From Symbiodinium sp. CCMP2592 (lineage: Eukaryota > Sar > Dinophyceae > Suessiales > Symbiodiniaceae): 64,000 bases of DNA. Below, piece by piece: positions 43,560 to 56,100 of this stretch. The position numbers and the translations under genes were made by a program. The stretch is from the NCBI GenBank assembly GCA_905221615.1, contig CAJNDT010003157.1:696374-760373 (forward strand). The letters are read 5' to 3'. Each line of letters begins with the position of its first letter. Position 1 is the first letter of the stretch. Below the pieces are notes generated by a model, which saw only the letters and a program-made list of their open reading frames with translations, did not search any database and was not told the DNA's origin.

Positions 43560-46500
43560 TCTTGCTTGAAAAGGTTGGGCTTTCAGCTGACAAAGCATCA
43601 AGCCTGCAAGACTGCATGCACAGAAGTCAGAACGACGGGCCTTCTGTTGTACTGTAGTAACTTGGCAGGAAACCAAAACAGAATCTAAGCTGCTGATGGC
43701 TGGCTTGCACAAGCTTGAACCACAATTACTACATAATGGCATTCCTTAGAACTTAGAAGTGAACACGAGCAATCTCCAACTCCGCCGCTGAACCATTGGC
43801 TGAAAAATCCTGGGATGCAAACCAATGCAAGCACGCCGCTGACGAAAAATGCTTGATCTCAGCAGAACACTGTTGCTGTCAACACCTCTTCTTTACCAAA
43901 TTCGGTGCTGATAGTTCGTTGTATGTACATTTCGTGGAGTACAACAAACCAATCTGCTGATTCACAGCTTAAGACCCACGCATGTTGTACTCCCATTGCT
44001 TCTGACTGTCAATTCACAGTGCGATTTACATCACGTGCATAGTCCAGCTCGTGGCAAAACAAATCAAATCGGCGTCGGGGTCCTGCTGCTGTCCAATGTT
44101 GCCCACCAACAACATGCACAATACCCAACATGACCTTCATCCAACCCCTTGCTTCGTTTCAATTTCTGTGCTGTTCCACGGCAGCTGGTATGATTGCAAC
44201 CGCTGCCAAGCACATGCATGGTCAGGAATCAGAACATGTGGGACGTGCCTCAAATGTTGTTACGTTCGATTTTGGAACGTCTCACCGCTTTCACACAGAG
44301 TCCTAAAAATCGAAAGCACCAACATGCGATATGGCATTTGCCATGCGTCTGTGCAATGTTTATGCCAAGAAACTTTGCGATACCCCGTCCTAACCCTGAC
44401 AGCCCAGCGAAGAGGCATTTTGCCGTTTTCTTCGCCTTTGTAGCCTCGACTGCTTTGCTGTTGTAGCTCCTGGTATAGTGTACCTTGATGACTCGTGAGC
44501 CTGGCACTACAAGCGTAAAGTTTCACCATTTGCATAAAGTTCGATGCTTTACATTTTTGTTGCTTTGCATCGGACAATTGAAAGGAGGCTTAATTGTTTG
44601 ACTTATTGCAACGGCTAACCTCCTCACGATTTTTCCTGGAAATGTCAGGACAAGGAGCAATGCTCTCGGGTATGCCGAGGAGCACGATGGCCCACAGGTG
44701 GCGAAGGAAACACTGCCATGCATGGACACCCTTCGCAGGTTGCGGTCTCGGGAGCCGATTGATGTTCCAAAGTCGCAACGTGTATTACCCACATTTTTCC
44801 GCCAACAAATCGCCCCAATGTCGCAACTTAGACCTGGCGGGGCTTTCATGCAATGTGACATTGCCCAATTATGCCCAATTTCCATGCAAAAACACTGCTA
44901 GGCCACATCCCATCACAGCCTCTTACACGTCAACCAAAAAACCAGGAACACACCATGAACTTTGAAATCGTTATGCAAAGCATGCCACCGACGGGCATAA
45001 CGGTCGATCCTCATCGAACTATCACAGTTTTGCTGGAAATGGAGCAGATCACTTCGCCAAACCAGTTAGTAAAATTCGGGATCTATGCTTTATCGATGAA
45101 TGTGCAACGAAAAAGGAGACATGATAGCAAAAACGAGAAGCTGGTACCTTCTTCATGGCCACCGTTCCACACGGCATGACAAAACGGCACCACGCTTCCA
45201 GCATGTACTCTCCTATGGAAGTCCAATGACAGGAAGTCCGCAAGTTTCGAATGACGTTTATCAACGTCATGCTGTGTAGGACTTTGCCAACAAGCACAAC
45301 TCTGTGTGTTCTACAGCAACATGCCAAAACACTTTGTTGAACATCATAGATTTAAGAATCATTTTGTAGCACGCAGTTGATACTGGATGAACAAGTCGAC
45401 AAGTAAACCATTGACACGACTTGAATGCCACAAGACTCGCACGTGCTGCCAATAGAGAAGCGTTCAAATGCAACACCCATGAATGAAGTTTCAATAAACT
45501 TTCTACAAACAACATGCCGACAAACTTTCACCACTGATTCATTTTCTGCAAGCTATATACCTTTTGTTTTTACACGGTTCCGGAACTCATAGTTTAGAGC
45601 TGGAGACTGCATTCGAACATCGACGCTTGCCTCAAACCTCGAGCTCGAACTCAAAGTTGAATATCCGGTTCAACTAAAGATCTTTAGGACTCCAGAAGTC
45701 TGAAAATTCGGTTTTCGGCCAATGTTCGCAGAACCTGAATCGGGAAGCTTGGAACACCGCTCGGAAAGAACGAACCGGAGTGGGCACAGCCGGAAAGGAA
45801 GACAAACGAATTCAGAAAGATTTCTACCAGCACTAGGAGACTTGTTTTGATTTAAAAACAAATTTGGCGCAGAGGCAGAGCTGCAAAGCACGGATGCCAA
45901 CAGAACCCGGAGAACCGTATTTTTTTTGCGCAATCAAGCCTCGTCGGCGGCGGCTGCCGCACTCGGTCCTAAAAAGAAAGCTGAGAGAACAAGAGCTAAT
46001 TATTGGAACCAAAAGGTGAGACATAGGAAATAGAAGCATTGCAAAAGACTGCGACAAGCAAACTATGTCAGTGTAAGTCGTTCAGCTTCGCTATTACAAG
46101 CTTCAAGATACCCGGCGCGCTCATGCCCTGCAAGCCGTAAAGCCTGACTTGCGTAAATGGGCCACATCACTACTGCTGCACAACCAATGCCGCTCACTTG
46201 CCCTGCAGGCCGTAAAAAATGAACCGCTTATTGTTCTCAGACCGTCATAATATTAGTAGTAATACTAATGTTGTAATAAAAATAGAAAAACAGAAAGGAC
46301 TGTTGTGGCGTGCATACGCAAGCAGGTTCTACAGGTTCAAGAGTAGCAATACCAGCCTCAACAGTCCCATCTCAAGTAAGCGACGTACTTTACTAACTGC
46401 ACCACGCCGGTTTTGAAACAAAGCCCTTGTTCTAAAGCGAAAGCAAGAAGTGATAAGCACTGAAGCGTCCTGGAGTAAGCCCAGAACCCTAAGATTCATA
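43560..46500. other. Unassigned DNA
   Basis: No gene that I can support. Open frames at 44050-45180 have no motif and are not conserved elsewhere in the window. Two partial repeats occur: tgcactcggtcc (about 45958, recurring near 48083) and a gccctgcaRgccgtaaa direct pair (46126 and 46199). Confidence 0.5.
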
Positions 46501-46980
46501 AAAACGCGGCCAAAAAACAAAAACCACAAGAAACAAAGAAGCAAAAAAAAACACTAAAAAACCCAAGAAACCAAAAAAAAACAAAAACCAAAAAAACAAC
46601 AAAAGTACCAACCCCATACCTCCGGAGCCGCCCGGTGATATGGGGTCGATTCTTTTGGTTTTTTTGGTTTTTGGTTTTTTTGGTTTATTTGGTTTCTTTG
46701 GTTCTTTGGTTCTTTGGTTTTTTTTGGTTGTTTTGATGTCTTTGGTTTTTTTGGTTTTTTCGCTCTTGCACAGGTACGCGCCTGTCAGCGCAGCCCCAAA
46801 AAACAAAAGAAACAAAAAACCTAACAAAAACAAAACAAAAAACAACATGCGTTATGCCTTCCAAGGGTGTTCCTAAATAAGAACAAAAACCAAAAGAAAC
46901 AACATCAAAAACAATATCAAAAAACCAACAAAACCAATACCAAAAAAGTCAAAAACATATTTCGTAACTTTTTGCAATTA
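46500..46980. repeat. Low-complexity CAAAAA / TTTTGG block with strand switch
   Basis: The plus strand is A/C-rich (aaaacaaa, aaaccaaaaa) to 46615 and T/G-rich (tttttggttt) from 46645 to 46760, then A/C-rich again to about 46950. The first two blocks are rough reverse complements around a short GC-rich centre (46616-46640) and could fold into a long imperfect hairpin. Confidence 0.7.
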
Positions 46981-47209
46981 TGCACAGTTGTGAAAGAGTT
47001 CTGGAATATTGTTTTTGTTTTTATCTTTGTCTGATTTTTGGCTATGTTGGTGATGTTTTTTTGCTCATTTCTAGAAACGGGTTTACTGTACTGGTTCTGA
47101 TCTGCCTTGTCTCATGCTCTGCTGGAGCTGCCTTGTTCGAGTCCAATATTAAATATTGCTGATCGTATGGCCTTCCCATAGCATCGCATTCCCACACACT
47201 CCTAGATTC

Positions 47210-48045
47210 ATGTGTTAACAAACTGATATATCAATATATTTGATGTATTCGAACAATAGTATATGTGTATACGTGTATATAAACTGTTCTTTCTATATAG
47301 GTACATTGGTGCATGAGCACAGTAGTATATTGGTGTATTAGTATGTTTTCATATTAGCATATTCGTATATTAAATCATGAAATATATTATTGGTATACCA
47401 GTATCCAAGATTGTACAGGTATATCAATATGTTCGCATAGTAGTATATCAATATGTCCGTATGCTTGCGTGTTACACTATTCGTATCCATCAATATTTAC
47501 GTAAATATTGATATTGGTATAAATATTGGCAATAATATTGGTAATAGTACTAGCAATAATGCTAATATTAATGTGGTGATTTGTATTCGCAGGAATGTTT
47601 GCATTAGTATTACTCTTGACCACATCAAAAATAATGGCGTATTGATACATGAATGCGTTATAATATATTTGTATTTTAATATAATGGTATGCATACCTAT
47701 GCACATTAATATCTGCAGGTGTGTATTAGTATTGGCATAAATATACGTACTAATATCACTGTGAATATGATTATTGGTATGCACAGGGGCATGAATGTTA
47801 ATATTAACATTGGTATTATGCATAGTCGTGTTAGCCTTAAAATAAGCGTTGACATTAGTGCAATCGTCTTGGGTTGAGTATTCAACATTTTATCAATGTC
47901 AATATAATATTAGTAGTGGTGACAGTATTATTCTTGACAAACATAGGAGTATATTAGGAGTGTCAATACTTATATAAATATTGATATTCTGAATAATTAT
48001 TCATTTTCACTAATCACTAATTATGAATTAGGATTCCCGGATTTT
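47210..48045. repeat. AT-rich degenerate block (gtatattagtat, aatattggtaat)
   Basis: About 830 bases of T/A-rich sequence made of variations on tattagtat and aatattg. Much poorer in GC than its surroundings. No gene; ORFs here encode only Ile/Asn/Tyr runs. Confidence 0.7.
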
Positions 48046-48306
48046 TTTTTTGGCGTGGGCGGGCCTCACAGACAGCAGTTGCTGCACTCGGTCCCAGTAA
48101 GAACTACAAGAACACCAAGAATACAATAAAGAGCTGTACAATAGAATCATGTCAGGTGAAACGGGCCGCGACTTGCAGACTTAGCCAGCAGAGATCGTTC
48201 GGCCTTTCAGAGCGTAGCCTCTCTCAGTTGTCTTTTTCCAGAAAGCAGTCTTATACGGGCATCCACAAACCAGCACGCTCCATGGCAGGTGTGTAGCGAT
48301 AGAGCG

Positions 48307-49060
48307 GGCCAGCTTCACAGAAGCGTGGGTCTCGCAAAGGCAGGCAGCAAGCAATATGCGCGCTGCTGCTGTGTGCCCGGCGTGCAGGGCCATCAGCTGT
48401 GTACAAGTCCGGAGCGAGGATGACGCGTGCCATTGTCCCAATCATCAGCACTGCACTTCGGTCCAGGCCCAGCTTTCCAACATTGTGGGTCTCGCAAGGG
48501 CAGCCCCGTAGAGCACAATTCAACCGAGAAGCCGCAGTGTGGGCTTGCCAGCCGGGTCTTACCCAGCTGCCAAACCAGGCCCAGCTTCCCAAGTGTGGGC
48601 ATCGCAAGGGTCAATGGAAGGCAGATGCACGTAGGACGTACTTCTCAGAAAATGATGGGGCTCAGATCATTGCAAAATTGCCCACGCTCGACTTTCCATT
48701 TAGATAAGCCTTGCACTGTACGTGCTGCAGAGGCAGGCCGTATCGGTTATCATTCACACTTGTATGGCATGCGCAAGGGCCCAGCTTCCCAGGAGTGGGT
48801 ATCGCAAGGGCCAAGACGAGAGACAGAGGCACAGAGTATAATTTTGCAAGAGAAGGGAATACCAGAGCCGCAAACTGTATTAACTCTGCCCAGCCTTCCA
48901 CCTGAGCGGGTGTCGCAAGGGCAAGAGCTAAACAGAGTCTGACTTACCGCGAATGGGAGTGCTGCTGACCGGTAGCGGCGGTCGCAGCCGCGCAAGCGGA
49001 AGCTCGCACATTGGTTCCGTGGAAAAGTATGGCACTTCCCACAGCGCGGGACACGCAAAT
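48307..49060. repeat. Six copies of a ~33-bp imperfect palindrome
   Basis: Copies lie at 48307-48341, 48467-48501, 48579-48610, 48779-48811, 48888-48922 and 49031-49060. The pattern is GCCC-ag-CTT-CCCA-loop-TGGG-nntcgc-AAG-GGC: an inner CCCA/TGGG stem and an outer GCCC+CTT/AAG+GGC stem, separated by an asymmetric internal loop. Loop sequences vary while the stem arms and the tcgc side of the internal loop are kept best. Spacing is irregular (about 110-200 bp). Confidence 0.65.
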
Positions 49061-49416
49061 GACCAGGGCTGCAAGTCAATAAGCGCAGATTGCAGGTCAG
49101 CAGTGCGTAGAAAGTCCGCCCCCACGTAAAGACGATTGACCGTCCAGTATAGGCCAAGTCGCACAGCCACTTGGAAATTGGTCGATATTTGGAAACTATA
49201 GAGGCTGAGCTGTGCCAAGTAGGCAGAGACACGGCGACGATATTCCGTGTAGAGTTGACGGAGCACGAGGCCAGCAGCCCTGCGTTTCTGTGAACCAATG
49301 GCGCAAAGAATCTGCCGTGTAGCAGCTGACGGCGAGGCTCCAAAGAGCACCGATATCGACTGTACAGAAGCACAGAGGACAATCGGTGCCGCAAGATGCT
49401 CCGGCAGCGTGGCCAT
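48928..49416 (-). CDS. Hypothetical protein, 162 aa
   Basis: An ATG-initiated frame on the minus strand (MATLPEHLAAPIV...). The start LPEHLAAPIVLCAS loosely recalls an F-box helix, but the resemblance is weak. Composition is protein-like (Leu/Ala helices, few low-complexity runs), unlike nearby frames. One copy of the palindromic repeat falls inside its C-terminal third. No partner gene or motif gives a function. It could be a first exon or chance. Confidence 0.3.
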   Translation of the reverse strand: MATLPEHLAAPIVLCASVQSISVLFGASPSAATRQILCAIGSQKRRAAGLVLRQLYTEYRRRVSAYLAQLSLYSFQISTNFQVAVRLGLYWTVNRLYVGADFLRTADLQSALIDLQPWSFACPALWEVPYFSTEPMCELPLARLRPPLPVSSTPIRGKSDSV

Positions 49417-49493
49417 GGCTTGTCACTAACATCGCAACTCCGATCACACGGCAGCGATGGTGGACACGCAAGGAAAGGTTCCAAGGCTAGAGG

Positions 49494-49596
49494 ATGGGCC
49501 CCACCCCCTTTGACAAAGGGGGCTTAAGCCCCCCTTTAGGCCCCCCTTTAAGCCCCTTTAAAGCCCCCTTTGAAGGGTCTTCCCAAAGGGGGGGGG
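49494..49596. repeat. Palindrome-rich CCCCTTT/AAAGGGG block
   Basis: Tandem variants of ccccctttaag joined to inverted partners (cccctttgacaaaggggg; gggcttaagccc; cctttgaaggg). Able to form several alternative hairpins. It is close to, and may flank, the 3' end of element 2. Confidence 0.75.
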
Positions 49597-49850
49597 TGAG
49601 CCGATACACCCACAAGGAAATGCTCCTTGTTAGGAGGTGTATGACCAGTTTATTCCCTAAGGATCAAAGGGCAGCGCCCTGCACACGGACAGTAGTTGTT
49701 TTGTCTTGCTACGCAAGGAGAGCTTGTCTTGTCTCAATATGGTAAAACCACTGTGAGCCAATGGGCAGCGGAATGTATATGTATGAGCATGCAGCCATTG
49801 CTGTAGGTACCTGTTAGAGCTACCCCTTTAGAGGTTTACGCAAACAAACA
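49497..49850 (-). other. Possible 3' LTR of element 2 (left end not defined)
   Basis: If the purine-rich stretch at 49851-49868 is the 3' polypurine tract, an LTR would start on the coding strand as TGTTTGTTTGCG at 49850 and run left. The other LTR lies outside the window, so neither length nor target duplication can be checked. Confidence 0.3.
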
Positions 49851-49868
49851 GACACTAATTTTCTTTTA
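49849..49868 (-). other. Candidate 3' polypurine tract of element 2
   Basis: The plus strand cagacactaattttctttta is repeated with one change at 57229-57248. The coding strand is purine-rich (TAAAAGAAAATTAGTG). Confidence 0.4.
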
Positions 49869-50158
49869 CCGGAAGCATGGCCGCACATTCACACATATAC
49901 TATTATGCCCACTGTCACAGTTGCGGAGTTTGGACTCATGATAAAAACAGCATATTGTTTATGCTAGGTATAGCACTGAAGTACACTGTTGAAGTCACTC
50001 TTGAAATCACTCCTTTTGAACTCTTTCATGCACATTGGTCAGAGAGATCGTCTGTACAGGATCAGGTCTGGTAATGTTCTTCTATCGAATTATGCAGCCC
50101 TTCACTGTGCTCTTGTTAGAGCCTTGTGAGTCACTGTTGTGAAACTCTGAGATTTTCC
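49869..50158 (-). other. Region downstream of element 2's last ORF
   Basis: About 290 bases without an ORF, presumably the 3' untranslated region. Confidence 0.5.
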
Positions 50159-53100
50159 TTATCTCAGATTTGGATCCAGGTTTGGATCATAGGCTCGAGC
50201 ATAGACGTTCGGATGTGGTTCATCCGGGTCTGAGTGATCTTCTTCGGAACTTGAAAAGATTCCGAGTAATCTGTTCTCAGCCCTGGTGAAGGCGGCGTCT
50301 GCAGTGTCATATCCATGGTTGGATGTAGTCGCCTTTGGCTCGGCCTTTGGTGCAGCTTGTGAGCTGATTGGAGTTGCCTCGGCTTTAGCCGGTTGTGGCT
50401 GCTTAGCCTTTGCCCGTTCGGCCCTTCTTCTTTCAAGCTGTCCGTCTGAGGACGCCCATGATCTTTCACTTTCATCTCCTGAGGGAGATAAGGCGTGGGC
50501 ATGAAGGCTGTTCCAGTACTGTGCTGCAGAAGGAGTTAGGACTTCTTCATGGTCAGATTCTGACTGGTCTTCCTCAGAGCTTTGGTCGTCAAAAAGTGTC
50601 TCAAGGACATTTTTGAGGTTTTTATGTCTTCGCTCTATCTCTAGTGAGGAATGGACCAATTGATTGAAGACTGTTTTTGAGTCCTTCAGTGCTGTTAGAA
50701 GGATTTCCACTCTGGATAGAGTATCTTGGATGGTGTCAAGATGATCCTTTCTTTCCTCCTTGTCTCTCTGGATAGAGTTTCGCAATGATTGTGCGATTCT
50801 GAGGAGGTCGAGATATTTCTCAATAGGCATAGTTACCGTATGATTGTCATGTATGACAGTTGTTTCGTCGCTGCTCAAGTTCCTGAATAGGACTTCCACG
50901 ACTGGTAGAAACTCCGTGCTCCACGGTTCCTCTTCATCATATGTTTCTACGTGCTGTTGCACGCGTTGTGTAAACTGCTCGGCTGCTTCTACCGTTGCAT
51001 CGATAGAGCTGACGTGTCTTACTGCCATGTTTCGGCACATAGTGTTAATGGCCTGGCCTTGATTGGCTTCGCCAAGTGCAGCGTCTGCATGGTTGCAGAG
51101 TCCACTGTTATGGGCTTCTCTAGCTGCTTTTCGTTGAATGCGCCGATTTTGACCTCCTCTTCTGGTAGGACCTTTTGGTCTCGGAGGATCTGAAGGTACT
51201 GTTCCTTTCGCCTTTGGCGGAGGAGTCTTAGGTGGAGGTGACATGTTTGCCTTGTTAGGCACTGGTGGCATTGCCTTGGGCACTGACGACGATGAGGCAC
51301 TTGCGAGTGCAGATGTACCTCTGGCTCTTGCCGAGGATCCCTTAGGGATTGATGTATAGGTAATCTGCATGGCTTCTTCGGCCATTTGTGAATGCAATGC
51401 ATCACTGAATAATTGCCTCATATGAGGAGTAGTACTTGCATCGTCATAGGTTTGAAACCGTTCAATGTCCCTTTCGGTGCCACGTGATCGTGTATCACCT
51501 CTTTGAAAAGGATCGTTCCTGCGAATCTCCGCAACTTGTACTGCCTGGAGGCAGGTTTTACACAGCACCTTCCTTGAAACATCTTTTGCTTGCTTGAGCT
51601 GGTAACAGCTGTCTGAAAGATGGTAGACTTCGCTTCGGGAAGTGTGCCACACAGGTCGCAAATCCGTTGTTTCTCCAGAATTGACCCTGTTGGGTCCTAA
51701 AGGTTCACGCGTCTGTGGTTCATTCTCGGGTTCGAGAAATGGTGGTGGTCGTTTCGCTGCTGCTTTTGCATTTGATTGTTGGCGGTCCATACATCTGATG
51801 GGAGCCCTGGTGAGCTGCTTCCACATCCAGTGTAGGCCCATTAGCAGCAGAAACACATTCCACGCGATGCTGAAGACGGAGAAGTCTTGCTCACTGGTTA
51901 GTGAGTTTGGAAGTGAAGGTTCATCAGTCTTGATAGACTCTCCCTTTGCACCGCCTTGATTAGGGTGTCCGAACCAGTTCGACAACCCTGCTGCTGTGGC
52001 AGCTGTTCGGAGTGCCTTGCTGCTCGGAGCAGACGGCGGTCGCGATGACTTCCTTCTTCTTCTGCGACTGGAAGATTCTTCCTCCTGTTCGTCTTCATCT
52101 CTTTGAGCCGACATCAGGTTTGATGTTTCTCGTTCGTGCTCTTCAATAACACTCTCCATCTCACGGATCAAATGTTCTTCCTCTTGTTGTTCCTCAAGTG
52201 TGTCCAGTTCCTCTAAAGACATGTTGAGCTTGTCAACAAGACTGGCTCTCTGAGGTCTGGATCTCGATCTTGGTAGATCTTGTTGTGAAGAGGACGATGA
52301 TGCCTGGCTCCTTCTTGGAGGAGAGCCTTCAGGCTCGCTGGGACGTTCAGGCTGTGGCCTTTCCCAGAATCTTCCATATCTGTGATAGCTACCTTGTGGT
52401 TGCTGTCTGTCGTACCAGCTGTTGCCAGATGAATACATAAATGAGTCTTTGTAATCCCAGTATTCAGCATTACGCTGCTTGTAAGCCTGTCGCTTGTCAG
52501 CGATCTTCTGAACCTGGGCATCTGACCGGTTGTGTTTCCCTTTTGTAAGGATTGGTTGTATCGTGAAGCCCAAAGGGCTGTGCCAATCTTTGTCAGAGGG
52601 ACTCAACCACAGGTCAAGGTTAGAAAAAGTTGAATAGTACTGCTTGACTGAGACAAACAGACGGATATCGATATCCCTGTTTCTGTTCATGTCCTGCCAC
52701 ATATCTGAGACTCGTTCCCAGTATGTTCTTTCGGCGGCAGGTGTAGCATCTCTTGGACTAGGTGACGCCGTGTGCGGCGTTTTACTCCAGTCAAGGATAT
52801 AACTGTTGATACAGTCGAGGTCAGCAACTTTCTTCGCCGGGTCCGGCGGTAGACGATCTGCACGTGCCAGTCTGTGCTGGTCAGAGTTGTTCAAGCAGAG
52901 GTGTCGCACTTGTGAGTGCCTTCCTGCTATTCTGTTGAATGCTGCAAGTTTCTTCTCCAGGTATAGAGAAAACAAACCGTTTCGCGGGTGAACGTCTCCA
53001 CCTTTTAAGGTGAGCCTCGACGCAATATTATTGAGATCCCCCGCAATTACATCCGGTTTGAAAGGGAGAACCTCGTTGAGGAACGCGTTCACCAGTTCGC

Positions 53101-56100
53101 GCCTCTGTTCTTCCTTATGAGTCATGTATGAGTTGAAATGGACGATCGCGATGGTGATGACCTTGTAAGGCCCTTTTGTACACCACATCTCGTCAAGATC
53201 GTTTGATGCTTCTTGTGAGAAGATCTCTGCGTATGACTCAAAGTCTTCCTCTGGTGGCTCATCACCCTCGACATGGCCGTTCCATTCACAGAGAACCGGC
53301 GAAGGGTCGAGGTCCGACAGTGTCAGACACGCCTCTGGTGAGAGGTAAGAGCCATCAGTGGGTCCATCCTTGTCAGGATTTTTACCCTTGAGAGGGTCAT
53401 ATCCGATAATCTTCATGTACTCATCTCTCGTCATCCTCTGGCCGGAATATGGGTGGACCCATTCTTTTGCCTCCTTGATGGTACTGTGGTACCCAAAGGT
53501 GAGGCGGCATACCGCACCGTGGCATGCCCACAGTTGCTTCTTGGGACCACCAGCTTTAGGCTTCATTGTTCGGTGACGGTAAAAGTGGTGGACGAGAGAG
53601 ATGTCTGTTGTTGGGTCACCCTTGACTCCAATATACATTGAGGGTGCCTCAGGCTCCTTGGGAGGAGAATGGATTAGCATCCCTCTGTATTCATGTTGTC
53701 GCATGGTTGCGATCGAATACTTTGACGCAAGTGCTCCTGCCTCGAGTACGAGGGTAATATGTGCTGAATTGTTGAAGCACATGTCAATAAGAGGGTGGTA
53801 ATCGAATCCCTTCTCAGGTTTGAGTTTCTTTTTGGGATTCCCTGCTGGCACCGGCGCTCGATCCATATTTCCCCAGTTGCATACCACTAGGCTTAGTGAT
53901 ACGCTGTCTGGGTTTGAGCCCTCTATGTGTTCTCTCTTTTCGTTAACACCGGCCATCCTATTACGAACTATCTCGTAATGTGCGTCGAGCACCAGTTTGT
54001 CTTCGTAGCCAGTAAGAGAGAGAAAAGACGCCGGGTGGCTTGTTCTGGAGTCCTTGATATTGATGTGACCCTTGTTGATGCTCTTGTATTCCTCCAGGGT
54101 TGGAGCCTCTGTGGAGCTGGTGTAAGTATTAGGAGGATTATTCCTAATATCATCAAAGCTACATGGATCAACGCCTGGATGGGCTCTCATGAACGAATTC
54201 CTTGCGTGGTCGCAATACATGTTGATTTTCTGGACTGCCAAATCTACGTCCTCATGTGTGAGGATGGCCTCGTATAAAACCTGACGCTCTTCTGAGATCA
54301 TTCCTGCTGACACTTTAGAGGTCTCGAGGCAATCGATTGGCAAGATGCACTCGCACATCTGTTGTTTACCCTGTGGGGTAAGTCGACAGTCTGCACATAC
54401 AATCGTACCACAGGAATAGCAAAAATAGCCTGTAGGCTGGTTGCAAAGATCGCAGAGAGGATTATCTGGTCGTGTCATCAGCCGTATCCTTTGGTTAAGA
54501 CTCATGGCTGTCCTGCGTACTCCTACAAATCTCTCCTTGGTAGGAGGTGCAGAGGAGGAAGATGCCGAATCTCTGGGTCTGTCCCACTCCTCTTCGTCAG
54601 GAGCCTCAGAATCCTTGATCATGAGTGGACTTCGGATTTTTCGATTCCATCGACTAACCCAGATTCTCTCTTTCATTTCCTGTTGCATAGCCGGGTTAGA
54701 CGATGACTTCGAGATTCGGTGCTTGCGATTTTCTCGAAGTCGAGCGCTGATGCGCTCATGTTCTCTTACGAGATCTTCCTCATCAGCAGGTTCCTCGTAT
54801 TCGAGGTTGAGCTTGCTTCTGTTGACTCGATAATAACTTTCTGTTTCAGGATCGAAGAGAACTAGGAATTTCTCCTTCTCCTTTTTAGGAGATTTTGGTT
54901 TCTGTGGCTCTTCGTCTGAACTCTGAACATATTCTGCTTCAGGCTTTGGTTGGTCAAGTTTGACCTTCTTAAGTTTCTCTGTGATCTCTTCCGTGGGAGA
55001 TTCTTTCTTCTCCTCCGACGCTGCAGGTGCAGAGTTCGTCTTGTGAGACGGATTAACATCAACTCGGAGTTCTGAGGATGACGAAGATTTTGAGCTCTTT
55101 TCGCTTGATGCCGACTCATCGTCTGATTCTTCGTCACGATCCTGGTTAGGATCCGGTTCCTCAGGTTCCGTCTCTGTTCCAGAAGATTCTTCCTTGGGAG
55201 GAACTACGTTGGCGGAAGTATCCTGAACAGGTTCTGGAGGTTTGTGACCTGTCGTTATCTTAAGAACTTCGGTGGCGCTTCTGGTGCCGTCGGAGTTCCA
55301 GAGCTGTCCCATAAGACTGTCCGGATCCTTGTCAGCCTCGGCCTGCCGGGCGAGCTTGGATCTCGGATGGATCTCCTTTGCAGTAGTCTCCGTTTTCGGA
55401 GGTACCTCACCTGCAGAAGCGGTTTGCTCCAGGTTTGGAGCTGTGTCAGCCTCTGTCTTTGGCAGAGAAAAAGACTTCTTGTGAGAAGATCTAGCCTTGG
55501 GAGGCTCTGGTGGCAGATTTCGCCTTGCCACTTTTCGAAGTGCCGATTCGATTTCTCGGCCGTAATTTGCGCACCATTTCTTCGACTCGTAAGTCGCTGA
55601 CGGCATCTGTTCGGAGCAATGGTCTGCCCACCATGGTCCGATGCTCTTGAGCTCATCGTATTGCGATGATACCCAGAGTGTTTCAGAGGGTGCGAATACG
55701 GCGCTAAGAGTACGGGCATGCACTACATCTGGTGTAGCAAACATCCCTACTTGCGACTGCCACAGGTTTGTGACCTCGTTCACTACGTTATTTGCATCGA
55801 ATACCAGAAGCAGTGCCTTATTGGCACGCAACATGGTCGGATTGGGATTCGCCAGGTTTAGCGTTGAGAACTGAACAGTGTCCCTGTTGGAACGACTGTT
55901 TTCATTCACGAGAGCTTGGAAATCTGGTGCTGTAACCACCTGCGCTAGGAGGTTTGATGGTACCAGACCGTGCCTCAGGATTGAGGATAATGCCTGTAGG
56001 TCCGTGGCATGCATGATGTAACAAGGGTTGTTCTGTCGAACAAAATCCTCCATGCCGACGGGCCTCGGCGCGTTAGTGGAGAGACGCTGTGCACGGGACT

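Noticed and set aside
47453..47823. Ile/Asn-rich frames in the AT-rich block
   Set aside because: Expected from AT-rich degenerate repeats.
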